Positions 45,183 to 58,079 of a stretch of DNA of 64,000 nt are shown piece after piece. Source of the DNA: Plasmopara viticola (lineage: Eukaryota; Oomycota; Peronosporomycetes; Peronosporales; Peronosporaceae); the NCBI GenBank assembly GCA_001695595.3, contig MBPM02000071.1, positions 310,001-374,000 of the forward strand. Reading direction: 5' to 3'. Position numbers and translations under genes: made by a program. The first letter of the stretch is position 1. Each line of letters starts with the position of its first letter. Below the pieces are notes generated by a model. The model did no database searches and had not been told where the DNA came from. It saw nothing but the letters and a program-made list of their open reading frames with translations.

Positions 45183-48100
45183 GTATTGACCAGACTAATG
45201 CGCGGCAATATCGAGTGGGCAAAAACTGCTTTTATAAGTGCGCTGCAGAAATGATCTGACTGTCAGTCGAAGTCAGCCTAAAGTTTATGAGCACGAGGTA
45301 TTTATCGTAAATAAATCGAACTTTAAATCGAACTTTAGACTAAATAAAACGATCTGATTCACAACCTATCAAGCACAGTCACGCTACTACCTGGTCCGAT
45401 CAAGTCAATCGAATATGGAAAAGCCGACTTGATCTAATTTTTACATGAAGCAATACAGAAGACCTGCGTCCGCAGGCCATTTATGGTGCTTATGGCGTGA
45501 GAGTCTGGTATGTGCATAAGCTTCTGCATATCAAATTAGATAAGAGGCTTGTTCGCAAAGCTGTCGTACAACCGAACATCATCTACACTGAGTATGCCCG
45601 GCTTCCCAATCCGGTACACTGTATTCTACACTTCACAATTCTTTGGTGTAAGCAATTTAATGTTGTTGGATTAGGTCTCTTTGTAGCAACTCCGCGTGGC
45701 TGTAGCTTGATTACCGCAGCTGTGTTTACGATACGATTCGTCATTGTATTGTACATGCAGCTGTGGTAATATGGTGCGATAAGTGCGCCAGTATTGTAGC
45801 ATGCTTTTAGATGAAGAGTTGAGGCGATGGAATATCGGTCGTTAAACAACTATTTTTAAGAAAGGATGTAAGGGAAGGGCTGCGGGCCCTAACGAAAAGG
45901 TGAGGTGATTTGAAAATTAGATCGGGGTGCAATAGTTGCGATCCAGTCGTGTACCGAGTGGTTGGATTGAAACTAGCGGACAACAGAATTACCATTAAAA
46001 AACAACTTATCAAAATAGAAGTAGAAGAGATATTCTATAAAATGTGAATTGCTATGAACAAATACACAATCATCGGCTGTAGGAAGAAGATGGAAGCTTT
46101 AGCAAGAGATAAAAGGTTCACCTGGAATAAACGTATGCTTGCGAAAAAGACGTGCAATGTGACAGGCTGTGTGCTGGTGAAATTTGCCGCAATATGAACG
46201 GGCCATTGATCAAAGCCACCACCGATAGTCAATGCGTCTAATATATCTGCGGACCTTTTCGCTTGACCTGATCCTGCTGCTAAATTCGAGGGTTCTCTTG
46301 CCGTAGAAAATATGAATGGACCGCATCAAAAAGAGACTTTACCAATCATAACAATCCAAAAAAAACTACCCAATAAGTACTACTTCCAAAAATTCGGAAC
46401 GATCACATTTGCGGTTGTTAGACGCGAAGATATGGAAATCGAAAAAAGGTGGGTTGACTCCGAATGAGTTCGGAGATTCTCTATCTCATATCAACGATAA
46501 GCTTACAAAACTGTAGAAGAAATTTCTGCGCCCTCACAAGCGAGTGGATAGAGTCGAGATTTCAAACGCCCCACGGGCTGGTATCTACATTTTCCTGAGC
46601 ATGAGAATATACTTGAACTTTCCGCGACAGATCTGATCGCATAATGGGGGTTGTGAGAGTAAAGAACTATTTTTAGGGCTTTAAAATACAATAAAAAATA
46701 CTGATAAAATGAATTTGAGATAAAGCTGCTGAGATCAAATTGTAGCCACAAATCTACAGCTTCTGATCGAAACCTAGCCTTAGCAATAGGCAGTTAGTTA
46801 CTACACCCAAGGGACAGTCGTTGTTGAGGACGCGGCCTACTGAATATCGCTAGAAGTCTTCGTGATACAATAAGGCAGCTTTATCTAGTAAAAGAATCGG
46901 TGGACACATTATCCTAATACCTTTCATAGCGTTACTGGCAAGGTCGGAAGCAGCACTATAATCAAGTGGGACACTAGCTGATAAATCAGCACTAGCTTTC
47001 CGATCAATCGATCAAAATCTGGACAGGTCAGCCGGAATTCTCTTGGAACGCGATATAAAGCACAAAGTACCACTTATCGTAACTCAAGTGTATGTCTCGC
47101 TTTCATTCATTAATATAACAAGAGAAGATGCCTCGTGCACTTTACGCGCCTTGTAGCCCGGTCTACATCCGTTTCTGTTGCTTACGATTGCATTGCCACG
47201 AACATGTAATTAGTGTTAGTTTGATAGGCATTCTGCACACAAATAAGCATATCACACTCTTAAATGATTTTAAAACTATCTTGACTGCACTCTTTCGCTT
47301 GGGGAAGTCTAGGTTCTCTTTCAATCTCTCTAAGGCTGATGATGATCCGACAACACACATGGCGACTAAAGCTTAGCTCTTGTACTCCCGAGTAGAAGCT
47401 TTGCTTGACGCCTTTAAAAAATTGAAAATGTTTGCTCCTTTTACGAAATAATTTGCATTTAGGGCCATGTCAATCACTTTCTATTTCGTATGACTGCACT
47501 ATTAAACATTTTGTAACATACGGTGCTGCAAACCGTCAATAATGCTTAATGGAAGCGTAAAGATGGTCGCGAAGTCTGTCGAGCAGCACCTTGCTTTCAG
47601 ATGGCAGCGATTAGAATAATGAACGGTACACGACGTTCTGGACGTTCCAAGACCAACTTCTCCAATCGGGCCTTACAAGAATAACGGCTGGAAAGAGTAA
47701 TCGCGTACTTCAGCTTGCGAATCGTTCCTGCTGCCATAAAGCAAGTGATTCGTTGTCGATATGACAGGCTAAAAAGAACTCGTGCCCACGCATGCTGGCA
47801 AAACATTCAGATGATACCTTAACCACTTTGGTCAATCATATATGTCAATGCAAGCGATCAGACTGTATATGCAAATCACAATCAAGTAGTCACCAAGAAT
47901 ACTTTCTCAGTACCTGGCATCTATACGGATGTCTTAGCGACAACCAACCGGGCAAGCAGCCAATGATTGGTTAAGTCTACGGTCCCATTAGCGACTCGAA
48001 GAAATATTCAAGTGAGCAACCTGCGAGTAATCGGGCAAGCAGTCCACCATTTTTGCTTAGGAGCATGAATTAAGTTCAATGCACTATACTTGACAGCTTT

Positions 48101-48254
48101 AGACATACGCACTAATTTTAGCTAAGAATCGACCGAGTAAATACACACGAATAGCTTATTGGTCATTGCGAGATTTCATAAAAATTTAAATTCAGTGGAA
48201 CTCGTCACATTTTTAATTATTCAAACCTGAATCAGTAGCGAAAGTTCCTCGACA

Positions 48255-49546
48255 ATGCCCCCTACCGCTTCCATTCCATTACCAAAATTGGCACAAGGTG
48301 CCGACGACCACCACCAAGTTGATGCCGTGCAGCAGATCGATGCGCCGACCAGGTCCGTGTCACTGGTGCCCATTGTTTCGCGCGAAGACGACAATGTACC
48401 GCCGCAGGGCCGCCGGCCTGTTTCATTGCCCAGTCAGGTGCAGGATTGCACTATGCAGCGCATCCTCGTGACCGGTGGCGCTGGATTCATCGGCATTCAT
48501 TTGTGTCGTCGACTTTTGGAGCAAGGCCATGAAGTCATTTGTCTTGATAATCTCTTTACTAGCCAGCGGGCGAATGTGCTGGAGCTACAAAAGGGCTACC
48601 CGAGCTTTGAGTTTGTGCGTCACGACGTCACAGAGCCGTACGCATGTGAGGTGGATCAGATCTACAATTTGGCGTGTCCAGCGTCACCCGTGCACTATCA
48701 GCATAACCCGATTAAGACGACTAAGGTGTCGTTCTTGGGCGCGATTAATGTCCTGGGCTTGGCTAAGCGCGTTAAGGCGCGCGTGTTTCAAGCATCGACA
48801 AGTGAAGTGTACGGAGACCCGGAGGTTTCACCGCAAGTGGAGTCCTATTTGGGGAATGTTGACTGCACTGGCGTGAGAGCGTGTTATGATGAAGGCAAGC
48901 GAGTGGCCGAGACGCTTTGTTTCGAATATCATCGCACGCAAGGAGTAGATATCCGTGTAGCGCGCATATTCAACACGTATGGCCCAGGTATGCACCCGTA
49001 CGATGGGCGGGTAGTGAGCAATTTCATTATGCAAGCGTTGCAGGGTGACGATATTACCATTTACGGCTCGGGCAATCAAACGCGTTCATTTTGTTACGTG
49101 GATGACTTAGTAGACGCCTGTGTGCGCTTTATGGATTGCAAAACGTGTGTGGGGCCGATAAATTTAGGCAACCCTCACGAGATGACAATTCTCGAGCTTG
49201 CGGAAATGGTCATTCGTTTGACCAATACTCACAGCCGTTTGGTTTTCAGGGATTTGCCCAACAACGATCCCAAATTAAGAAAACCTGACATCACTCTTGC
49301 CAAGTACGTCGTTGGCTTATAATGGATGAAGTATCGATGAAGCGACTGACATTGTTCTTTCGGTAATCTATGTTTTTTAGAGCGCATTTGGATTGGGAAC
49401 CCCGCGTGGGTATCGAAGAAGGACTTATGCGCACTATCACGTATTTCCGGGCTTTGGATCTGACCAAACTCAAGCGACCAACTAACAACACTGCTCACCG
49501 GATGAGTGAGATGGCAAACCAGGCTGAAGTGACGAATGTTTTTTAA
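48255..49546 (+). CDS. UXS1: UDP-glucuronate decarboxylase (UDP-xylose synthase)
   Basis: Two exons, 48255-49303 and 49381-49546, joined across a 77-bp GT-AG intron (donor GTACGT), give 404 residues. This short-chain dehydrogenase enzyme converts UDP-glucuronate to UDP-xylose with bound NAD. The NAD-binding motif is [18 protein letters not shown] near residue 73. Further family blocks are [22 protein letters not shown], the active-site Ser/Thr [10 protein letters not shown], the YxxxK pair in [11 protein letters not shown], and [20 protein letters not shown]. The C-terminal exon supplies [17 protein letters not shown], the substrate-domain end. About 66 residues precede the enzyme core (Met67 at 48453 is an alternative start). 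They are low complexity without the membrane anchor of animal Golgi UXS1, so a cytosolic enzyme is likely. It supplies sugar donors for glycans. It converges on the PP2C gene 280 bp away. Confidence 0.94.
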
Positions 49547-49826
49547 CGTTACATCTTAAGACTTTAAGCTTACAATTTTTTTCAAGCTGCAAGTTTGTTG
49601 AAAACTTCTAGCAGTTTATATATAAGAAAGGATGTAAAACTTCAAAAGATATTTGCAATACTAATACGAGACCCTAGTCCTTACAAAAAGTGAGCGCAGT
49701 GAATTTTATATCAGCGCACTAGGGATAAGAAAGAAAAAACCATCGATGGCTGGTTGTAAAAGGTAAAGCGAAAAGTAATGCACACAATAAATGTCCCCAT
49801 TTTTCCTTGATGTCTGCGCTGCAATT
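49547..49826. other. Convergent intergenic region (3' ends of UXS and PP2C)
   Basis: AT-rich 280 bp holding the 3' untranslated regions and polyadenylation sites of the two convergent genes. No other structure seen. Confidence 0.5.
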
Positions 49827-50990
49827 TCACGAGGATTTGGTAACTGACAGGGTCCCTGCAACCCCAGTATCGTTCTTATTGCTGGAGCCACCACTAGTTT
49901 TCTGCTCAGCCTTCTCCAAGCGCGCGCGTTCTTCTCGAAGTTCAGCCACTCCACCGCCTTGGCCAAACTTTGCTCCAGGAAACTTGACAATTACAACGCT
50001 CATATTGTCACGACTGCAGAATAAAGACACTTTTTAGCAAGAAATAGTCAATACAACACTTGAGATAAAACACACCTGCCAGCACGGAGGCAATTATCCA
50101 AAATCTCTTCCGCTATTAACTTAAGGTTCGTTTCACCATTGTTCATGAGCTGACGTATGTAAGCGCAGATTTCGTCGTTGCTCATGACGTCCCAGATCCC
50201 GTCACATGCAAGCACCAAAAACTCTTCAGTTTTTTCAATCTTCTGCACTTCAATTTCAGGCTCCGCAGACACCTGCTGCTTCTCCGCAGGCAAATCCGCG
50301 CGAGCCTTGTAGGAAAAATCGCCCAGAGCACGCGATACTGCCAAATCTCCATTTACACGGTTGCTGCGCACGAGACCACCGGCTTCCTGAATGCGCTTGC
50401 GTTCCTCTGCCTAAAATAAGTGCAGCGACTGATCGTCAATGATCTAATTGTACAGACATCTACACTGATCGTACATTAAAAGGCTTGTGGTCAAACGACA
50501 TTTCAATGGTGCGGCCATTCTTGGCCATGATGCTGCGCGAGTCGCCCGAGTTGGCCACTATGACGTGTGTAGGTGTGACAAGCGCTGTAATGGCCGTGCA
50601 GCCACTTTTGTCCGATCCATAACTCTCGTCGAACGTTTTGCGGATATTAAGGTCCAAGTTCATAAAGGCGTCACGCATGGCCCTCCCAATCTTGTTCGGG
50701 TCGGATCCTTCTGCCTTGCCGCCCGGAAACACGTCGCTTTTCATGACAGCTGCCAGCTCTTTTGTGATTCCCTCGGCTGCAAGATCCGCGGCTAATCGCC
50801 CGCCGTGGCCATCGAACACCGCAAACAGCGAGCAGCCTTGAGGCAACCCTTTCGGATTAATTTGAGCCACGTGGGCGTCTTCCATGCCTGTGCGCCAGCC
50901 CTGCATAGTGGCCAGACCAAATGAAAGTCCATTTCCTTCGCCTCCATCAGTGTCCTTCTCGGTGATTGGAGAGGAGAGAAAATTGCCCAT
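49827..50990 (-). CDS. PP2C-family (PPM) Ser/Thr protein phosphatase
   Basis: Three exons, 50990-50475, 50410-50076 and 50013-49827, give 345 residues; introns of 64 and 62 bp are GT-AG. The metal-dependent phosphatase motifs appear in order: GWRTGMEDAHVA, FAVFDGHGG, IVANSGDSRS, GGLVRSNRVNGDLAVSRALGD, LVLACDGIWDVMS and SRDNMSVVIVKF. These contain the Asp and Glu residues that bind two Mn/Mg ions. The protein begins MGNFLSSP, a good N-myristoylation sequence, so membrane attachment is likely. The catalytic domain is of the compact PPM1A/B type with a short C-terminal extension (EERARLEKAEQKTSGG). It removes phosphate from Ser/Thr in signalling proteins; its substrate is not visible. Confidence 0.95.
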
Positions 50991-51489
50991 GTTCGGTCGT
51001 CTACGCTCGCGGCTCTTCTTACGATTAATACGCTCTCTGTTTACAAGATGGTTTAATTCACAACTTTTGCTATTTGCAAATAAAAACGATTTCGTGCACT
51101 TTTACTGTAAAGTGTTAGACCACCGCCGCTAATTCGGAAATTTTAAATGGCGACATTGACATTATAAGATCTCACGAAAGGGCGAAAACGAGCTGTATAT
51201 TTTCTCGGCTGAACACTCTACCTTTTACCGAAAGTACACGCTCCGAGATTCGAGCAACCTACGTCATGAAAGTATATTTCGGCAACAATATGCCATGATG
51301 CATTTGCTTATATTAATAGAGTGCAGATTTTGAATGAAACCGCTGAGGGCGTATCCAAAATGACGGTATAAATAATAAAGCTTTAATTTGCATTTTGTGT
51401 TAAATTCTTTGCTGTTTTCGAGAAAAGTCTTTCATAAAGGAAGGCCAGATAATTAAAGATGTCTAAATTAATAGAATTTGAATCACTTC
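50991..51489. other. Region upstream of PP2C and downstream of the Bet1-like gene
   Basis: About 500 bp without a gene. It should contain the PP2C promoter and the Bet1-like 3' end. No initiator match is clear enough to mark. Confidence 0.4.
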
Positions 51490-52097
51490 TTAAGATCGAA
51501 TGGCGAAGTATAGCAACACGAATACCACCACAACGAACAATATGAGGTACAACATGTGTTTACTACCACCCTGCTCCATCATCACGCCGAGTCGCTTCAT
51601 CGTTCCGCCTAAAAGACCCTCCGTGTTATCAAACTCCTTGCCCTAAAAAAACAACACTGTCGTCAAAGTAGCTCAGACTCGCTTTTTTATAGATCACCCA
51701 CCATGCTGTCCAGAAAGCGGTTTTGGTCCAAAACCTCCGAATGAATATTACCGGACAACTGCAATGCACGACAAGCGAAACGAAGCGATCAGCACGAGCA
51801 CCAACATTACAACGATTTTTTAAATTCCTTCAACCTGCTTCAGCTGCGTGATCTGTAGCGATAAGTGACTAATCTGCTCATCGTTTTGCGCCTCCAAAAG
51901 TCGTTTGGCTTGCTCTCCACTGTCCCCATTTCCCTCAGCCTATAACAATGCGATAGAGCGAGAGCTCCTGTTAGCTTTTTACGGCTAAAACGTTGAAAAA
52001 GATCTAAGATACTTAGTGCAACCTGCGTTCGCGATGAGGCTCCAGAGAAAAGAGATTCCCGCGCGCTCGATCGGCCGTTAGCCATCCGGTTGTACAT
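51490..52097 (-). CDS. Bet1-like Qc-SNARE
   Basis: Four exons, 52097-52023, 51939-51835, 51758-51702 and 51642-51490, give 129 residues, all introns GT-AG and in phase 0. A short N-terminus (MYNRMANGRSSARESLFSG) precedes the SNARE helix: LLEAQNDEQISHLSLQITQL, LSGNIHSEVLDQNRFLDSM and GKEFDNTEGLLGGTMKRLGV. The central glutamine of the zero layer is the Q in EVLDQNRF. A single C-terminal membrane anchor (LYLILFVVVVFVLLYFAI) ends the protein with RS. The order matches Bet1, the Qc-SNARE of ER-Golgi vesicle fusion (human Bet1 is 118 residues). The tail-anchored product should face the cytosol. Confidence 0.92.
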
Positions 52098-55000
52098 GAA
52101 GTCGTTGTTAATGAGAATTTGCTAGCTCAAAACCGGTATTCTACCGGCTCTATGGATGAAAATTTTGAAGGTAGTAAGCATTCCGTATTAAAAGAAATAC
52201 GTTTTTAGATCATTCTCTATTAGTAGTAAATTAGCGCAAACAGTAATACCGACAGTATGGGCGCTCGCTTGCTCACCCCACTAACAAATCACAACAAATG
52301 CTTACCCTTCAGAAACTCCACAAATCGAGCTAGTAAGCCCGTTGGCATCGTATAGCGACCGACAAATTCATAATCTTGAGAAAAAAGACAAACTTTTGAG
52401 AGGGAAAATTCAATCCGCCTAAAGCTGCACAGAAAAATCTGCTACAGGCAAACGAATGTGAAAAGCCGAAAAGTTCGTTGCAGATTAAAGTTGTCGACGT
52501 CCGTCTGAGAAACGCATCAGTGGGCAGCACCGTTGTCGACAGCGTGTCGACACAGTGATAATTAGGGCACGTTGTAGATACATTTATAGACGTCCGACTC
52601 CTCACTGCCGAGCTACTCTACGGCCATCTATATGTCTCCATTTGACCCTGGCAATCCTTTTACTGAAAGGTCCCGACAGCTATTCTTTAATGGCAGCTCC
52701 GGGAAGGTCTCGGCTGTCCCATCCCGATCGAACCTTTCAAATTGAAGACTAGAAGAGTCAGCAAGCATCCCACTCAGGCGTGGTGTCGCTTTTACACCTT
52801 CCAGCTCCACTCATCGTTGATTAATATCGCCAAGAAGTAGGATTCCTGGTCAGATTTTTACTAAAACTATATTTTGGCGAAAAGCTCTTGCATAACTTGC
52901 TAGATCTTGATCGCACAGAAAACTTTGGACTGTTGAAGTTACTCCAATATGCTGAAGCTCTAACTTTGTGTAGCAGCTGTGTTCCATTGGCGACTTCTGA
53001 TCTTAGTGGTGCTGATTGAAAAATGCTATACTTGCTTAGCGAGACCTTATGCGGGAGGTTTGCGCCGTTTGAAAATCGTCAGACACACTTAACTCATCAG
53101 ATCGGCTTCTATGTGTGATATATAGGGTGCCTTGCTCTTTTTGAAGTTCAAAGCGTATAATATTAGTGCGGGCCATAAACACATCTGCAAACTAGTCTCA
53201 CTTCTTATCCTTACAGTAAGGCTGCTGAATACTTCCGCTTAATTAGCATATCGATTTCTACTAATCAGTGGTCATAAGATCATATGCTCTCTTTCTGTTA
53301 ACTTCTCAGTACTTATACTGTCATTCAGTCTATGTCTAACTCCTCACTCCTGTGGCACTAAACACCTTTGTACCACGTAACACACAGAGTTCGTGTAGCA
53401 TCATTTTACTTTCCTTTATGTAAATTTTGGCTCTCTTTAAGACCATATAAATCACCGTTTTTTATTTATATCTATCCGACATCACCATTGTAACTTGAGC
53501 CATTTTCAATAATCCCGCATATGAGCCATATAGGTCATGACAAAACATATACTTTCGACTTCGACCGACTATTTTGTCGTCCGCAGCTAGTGTATCGTTA
53601 GTGAAACCGACAACACTCTTGAGCCACGAGCCTAACTCACAGTGTTAAAATGCTATGCGGCATAGAGCACACACACCGCGCGCTGGTCACTCATATCTAA
53701 AGAAGGAAGATAAAGCCAAGTCTTATGACCCATTAGCCTTGGCATCTGAGATAATTACAAAATCTGGGCCCTGCCTGTGAGCCTGCCGCTATATCATTTG
53801 AGGCGAGTATCATGAAGCGCCTACATTGTAAAAGCCGCTATCATCCTAACAATAAAATTGCAAGCGCCTGCGTTGCATACCGCATGTATGCGGTGGCTAA
53901 TGAGCTTGTTGCACTCACCCCACATTCCGTATTTGTGCTAGACGTTTGCGTCTGGTGAACCAACGCGCATAATTAGAAGTTTTGGTGAGGTGCAAGAGAG
54001 AATGTGCAACAGAAACAAAAAAACTCGCAGTTGTTTCTAAAACCGCAGAAGAGTTACAAACTCGTGCCAGACGAGCTGGATGAGAGGCTACGTCAGGTAC
54101 CTTAGTACCAAAATATTATGAATGCTGATCGTGAGGATCGCGTAGCTCTGTTAAATTTAAATCAAACTTGGAAGATCGGAGACTATCAAACTTGTTTGGC
54201 GGCTTCAAAGAGTGGTGTTACGGTGCCCACACTGAAAGCCGTATTGATGATACTCACGCCTTTTGAAGCGTCTGAGAAGACAAGTGGGTCTGAAGCGCTG
54301 ACAAAAGAACGAGAAGCTGTACCGGACATTATTATAGCTTTGTACAAACTAGGTTGAATCAAAAATCGTTGTCACTACCAGCACACTGTCGTCTTGTAAC
54401 ATTTGAAAAGCTCCTTAAAGACTGCTTCTGCAGCCATCGCCAGGGTTATTAAAAGGAGCCCTGTTTATTTTTTCAACTCTAGAGGAGCACTTTGGTTTTC
54501 TGTTTTCAACTTTCACGATTTAAAGCGCTTAAAAATTCGAGTTAATTTTGCCAAATCCTTTCCTTCCTCTCTTGAAAGTCTTAGTAGTACAAATTGCTAA
54601 AACTGATTCTGGTGACGGTGCTGCGCACGGAACGTCTTTATGTGCTAAAAGCGCTCACCCAAAGAGGTGAAGGAAGATAAGGTTATAGCATCACGCGATG
54701 CACGAAGTGTTTTTGATCTAATGTCGTTCGCAACTACAATATGGTGGATGCAAACCAAGTGTTTGCTAGCTGTAAAGCCGGTGACATTGCCAAGACATGC
54801 ACTCATTAGATGCCACATCTTGAACATTTTCAAGCCTTGTCGCAGCGGGTCTCAAGCTTTAAACGTTAAATCGCATAGCTCCACAAGAATGTCGCTTGAC
54901 TTGCGCTCCTTCAGACAGCGATAGTGCCTGAAGCCAGATTCTGACCTTAGCTGCTCATCCTTTTGTGACCGTGTCTGCGAATAACCCGGTTCGAGTAAGC

Positions 55001-58000
55001 ATTTTGCCAATGACTTTGGGTGGCTCGGTGTTGCGTGGTTGCACCCTATTAGCAGCAATTCTTTTTGCAATGAGTTATTTCTGTTCATAGCTATCGAATC
55101 TCCAGTTTTTAATTTGGCCTCCTTAATTATCTCCTTACTATAGATAATTTTGTATGCTTGTCTTAGCTTTTTGTTATTTTGTAGTATGCATGTCGCAAAA
55201 AAACTAAGTCTTGTAACAACAAACTTGTTTACGCAGACGAAGAAGGCTTATTTCAGCAAGGCATTTGATTATTATTCGTTTTTTTCAAATCCGAGTCACC
55301 ATGTGGTGACGTTTATAAAGCGCGAGGGCTGGCTAATCTATTCACGTAAAACAGTGTAGCCTGTTAGAACATGAACGGCATTGTTCAACGAAAGGACACC
55401 TGCTGCCCTAACGCCTCGGCGTATTCACATACATTCTGCAGAACAAGTCGTCTACAGCACAATTTACTTGCTTTGCCTGACCTTCACAGCGGAATGTCTG
55501 CTGTGAGTACACTAAATCGACTGCCGAACACATTTAAAGCGCCTTTAACGCGAAGTACTCAGTGAAGTACAAGCTACGTCACAAACATTGTCATAACCTT
55601 CTTTCAATTCTTGGTACGTAACTACTTCTACCTTGCATCGTATTCGGCGAACGCTACTCACAACAGGTTTTGATCAGTGGGCTTTGCGTTCGGCGTACGA
55701 GATCGCCATTGATTTCTGTGCTTCAAGCCATTATCGCACAGTAATAGAGAATGGCCCTTGTAGCCTTGACCTAAAGTGAGATCCGTATATATCGGATATA
55801 TATCTTAATCTTAAACCTTCATAGCGAGAATGAGTTACATTTGATCAATGCACAAGCTCCTAACTATTTTATCACGTTGTTTCGCGATCCGAAGTGCTAC
55901 ATTACCAGGTTATAACAATGCGAGCAGGCAACATAAATGGGTACGCAATCTATCGTTTAAGCCTCAATTAGCTTGCTGCAGACCTGGTTAAAGCGTCATG
56001 TCCATCCAAGATCAATCACAGAGAACTAAGTGAGCCCGCATCTCCGTTGGGCTGATGTGGGTCTGTCTTTTCGAAGTGTGAAGACAGCGACCAAATTCGC
56101 TCGACTAAGATGGCGACGACTCGCGAGTAAAAGGCTTTGATACATTAATGGTCAGATTAAGTAAATGATACCACGATAGTCGTGGAAATACAGAGTACAC
56201 CGAAATCTCCAGTTTTTGATTGTGTTTATAGCGTGTAGATAGGGGTTTGTAAAAGAAGCGTTAAGCGGGGTCGATATATAATTTGATGGATGTGGAGCGA
56301 TGCGATGCGATTTAAAGATTAACGCCTCGAGCTCATGTGTTATAAGTGACTATGGATCGAAAAGGAGTAATTTATGAAAGGTTCAAAACAATTTTGAGAT
56401 CAACTAGGTGATACGTGATCAAGAAATCGGTGTAATTGGTCTATATAAACCCCGTCGAAAGATTTAAACGTCGAGCAGGTCAGTGCTTTTGGTTTACTCC
56501 AATAACTTAAATAATCATGATTGCACTCTTGCGGGACACGAAATCAGAGGCTACACAACTTTGCTTCATGTTTCAGATCAGCCGTGCTTTACATCTACGC
56601 ATTTAATTTGCGATTCTTTAAAGTTTAAGATCTCGAGAATCTAAAAGGGACAAGCGCGATTAGGTACTTATTATTGCATGCAGAAACCCAATTAGTAACA
56701 GCACATTGGGATATCCAGGATGACAAGTCATTCCATGAGAACAGGCTCGAGCGCTAAGTAGAGACGAAATGTCTTTTGCGAGTGCCATAAGTAGTACCTG
56801 CAGCAGAAAGTTTTTTTGGCCCACACCCCACTTTACGTACCTGAAGAGTTATGTCGGCTGGACGTTAAGCTTAGCCGAACGACATGGTATCTCGATTGAT
56901 AAAATTACGATTGGAAGAAGACAAGCATCAAAAAGAAAAGGCTGCTTAAGCGAACACAAAAGTCCATGATTGTCGAATCAGTAGGCTACGTAACTGTCCG
57001 AGGCCGTTTACACATTGTCCTACGTCCCGCCAAGATGCACCCACCTAGCATAGCTAGCATTGCCAAGTCGAGAGCCACCGGAATAATGCATATATTCTAC
57101 CGATGGGTGCACAAAGTGAGACCTTTATTAAGCTTACGATTATCATTGTACCCCTTCCTTAGTGAGCATTCCGGGCGCACTTAATGATTGGGGTCTTGCA
57201 ATACTCGCGAGCTCCACGTCACTTTTTACCGCATACTATTACAATAACATGTGCTGCTTAGTGTTGTGCTCATCTGAAAAGTTTTCTAATGGATTAAAAG
57301 AGTGCTACATTTGACTATTTTTTTATGATAGAGATCATATTTGGCTACCTAGAGAACCACTGGTGTCAAAAATGACTCGATGTAGCAAAGTTCATCTAAA
57401 TACATGCTTGACAGACGTCACCCTTCTATCGACAGCACTTATCTCTTTGCAATGCGCCTTTTGCTCGCTAATTTGCGAAATTTAATGAAGAGTAGGAATA
57501 TTTCTCGCCGGGGGGCAAAGAGCGTTCAAATCCAATTCTTCAATCGTGCAATCAATCGGTTTGTCCATAATTGTAATGTGAACAGGCTTAATCAAAGCTT
57601 TTTACTGGTAGAATTTATACACGAATTGTTGAGGGTTCGAGTTCTTATCTTGCCTTTCAACATGTGGGTCCTTGGGTAATTTAATATAGCGGTTAATAAA
57701 ATACGCTCAAAACAGCTAAAGTTTTGCATTTCACAGTGGAATCAGGTTTTACGGATCAAAGTTAGAAATAGTACTTCCATTAAGTACAGTACTACAACCA
57801 CAGCTCCCTCTATTGTGGAGACATCAAGTCGCAAACGCTCTCTCGCAAGCATCTCATCGAATATGATAACCAGACATCTATCGACACAATGGATAGATAC
57901 TTCGCACGCCATATTCTCAAAGAACGTCATAAGAAAGGATATTTACAAGATGGGATATTTAAACGATCGATTAAGCGGGCCGTCCAGGGGCTGTTACAAA

Positions 58001-58079
58001 CCTACACTAACAAGTGCTAGGCAGCTCCAAATAAACGCCACAGGAATGCATCACGCTAGAAGTTCTACACGAAGACTTC
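52098..58079. other. 6-kb gene-poor AT-rich interval
   Basis: No supported gene. The longest frames are under 105 codons and have no recognised domain. 54,118-54,357 (+) reads LNQTWKIGDYQTCLAASKSG and is mildly protein-like. 57,404-57,679 (+) is basic but shows no family. The first few hundred bases should contain the Bet1-like promoter. I see no intact transposon or RNA gene. Confidence 0.5.

Larger units (their letters stand above)
37780..48254. other. 10.5-kb gene-poor AT-rich interval
   Basis: No complete gene or intact transposon seen. Short protein-like frames occur at 39,022-39,285 (+, FWEAGKKREETREKLEDVF), 42.7-43.25 kb (-, listed separately), 44,859-45,077 (+) and 45,497-45,769 (+); none has a recognisable domain. 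Two inverted repeats (38,250 and 45,149) are listed separately. The rest is stop-ridden, A/T-rich spacer. Confidence 0.55.

Noticed and set aside
46458..46475. CTCCGAA/TTCGGAG hairpin
   Set aside because: A seven-base stem with a four-base loop is expected several times in 64 kb and has no context.
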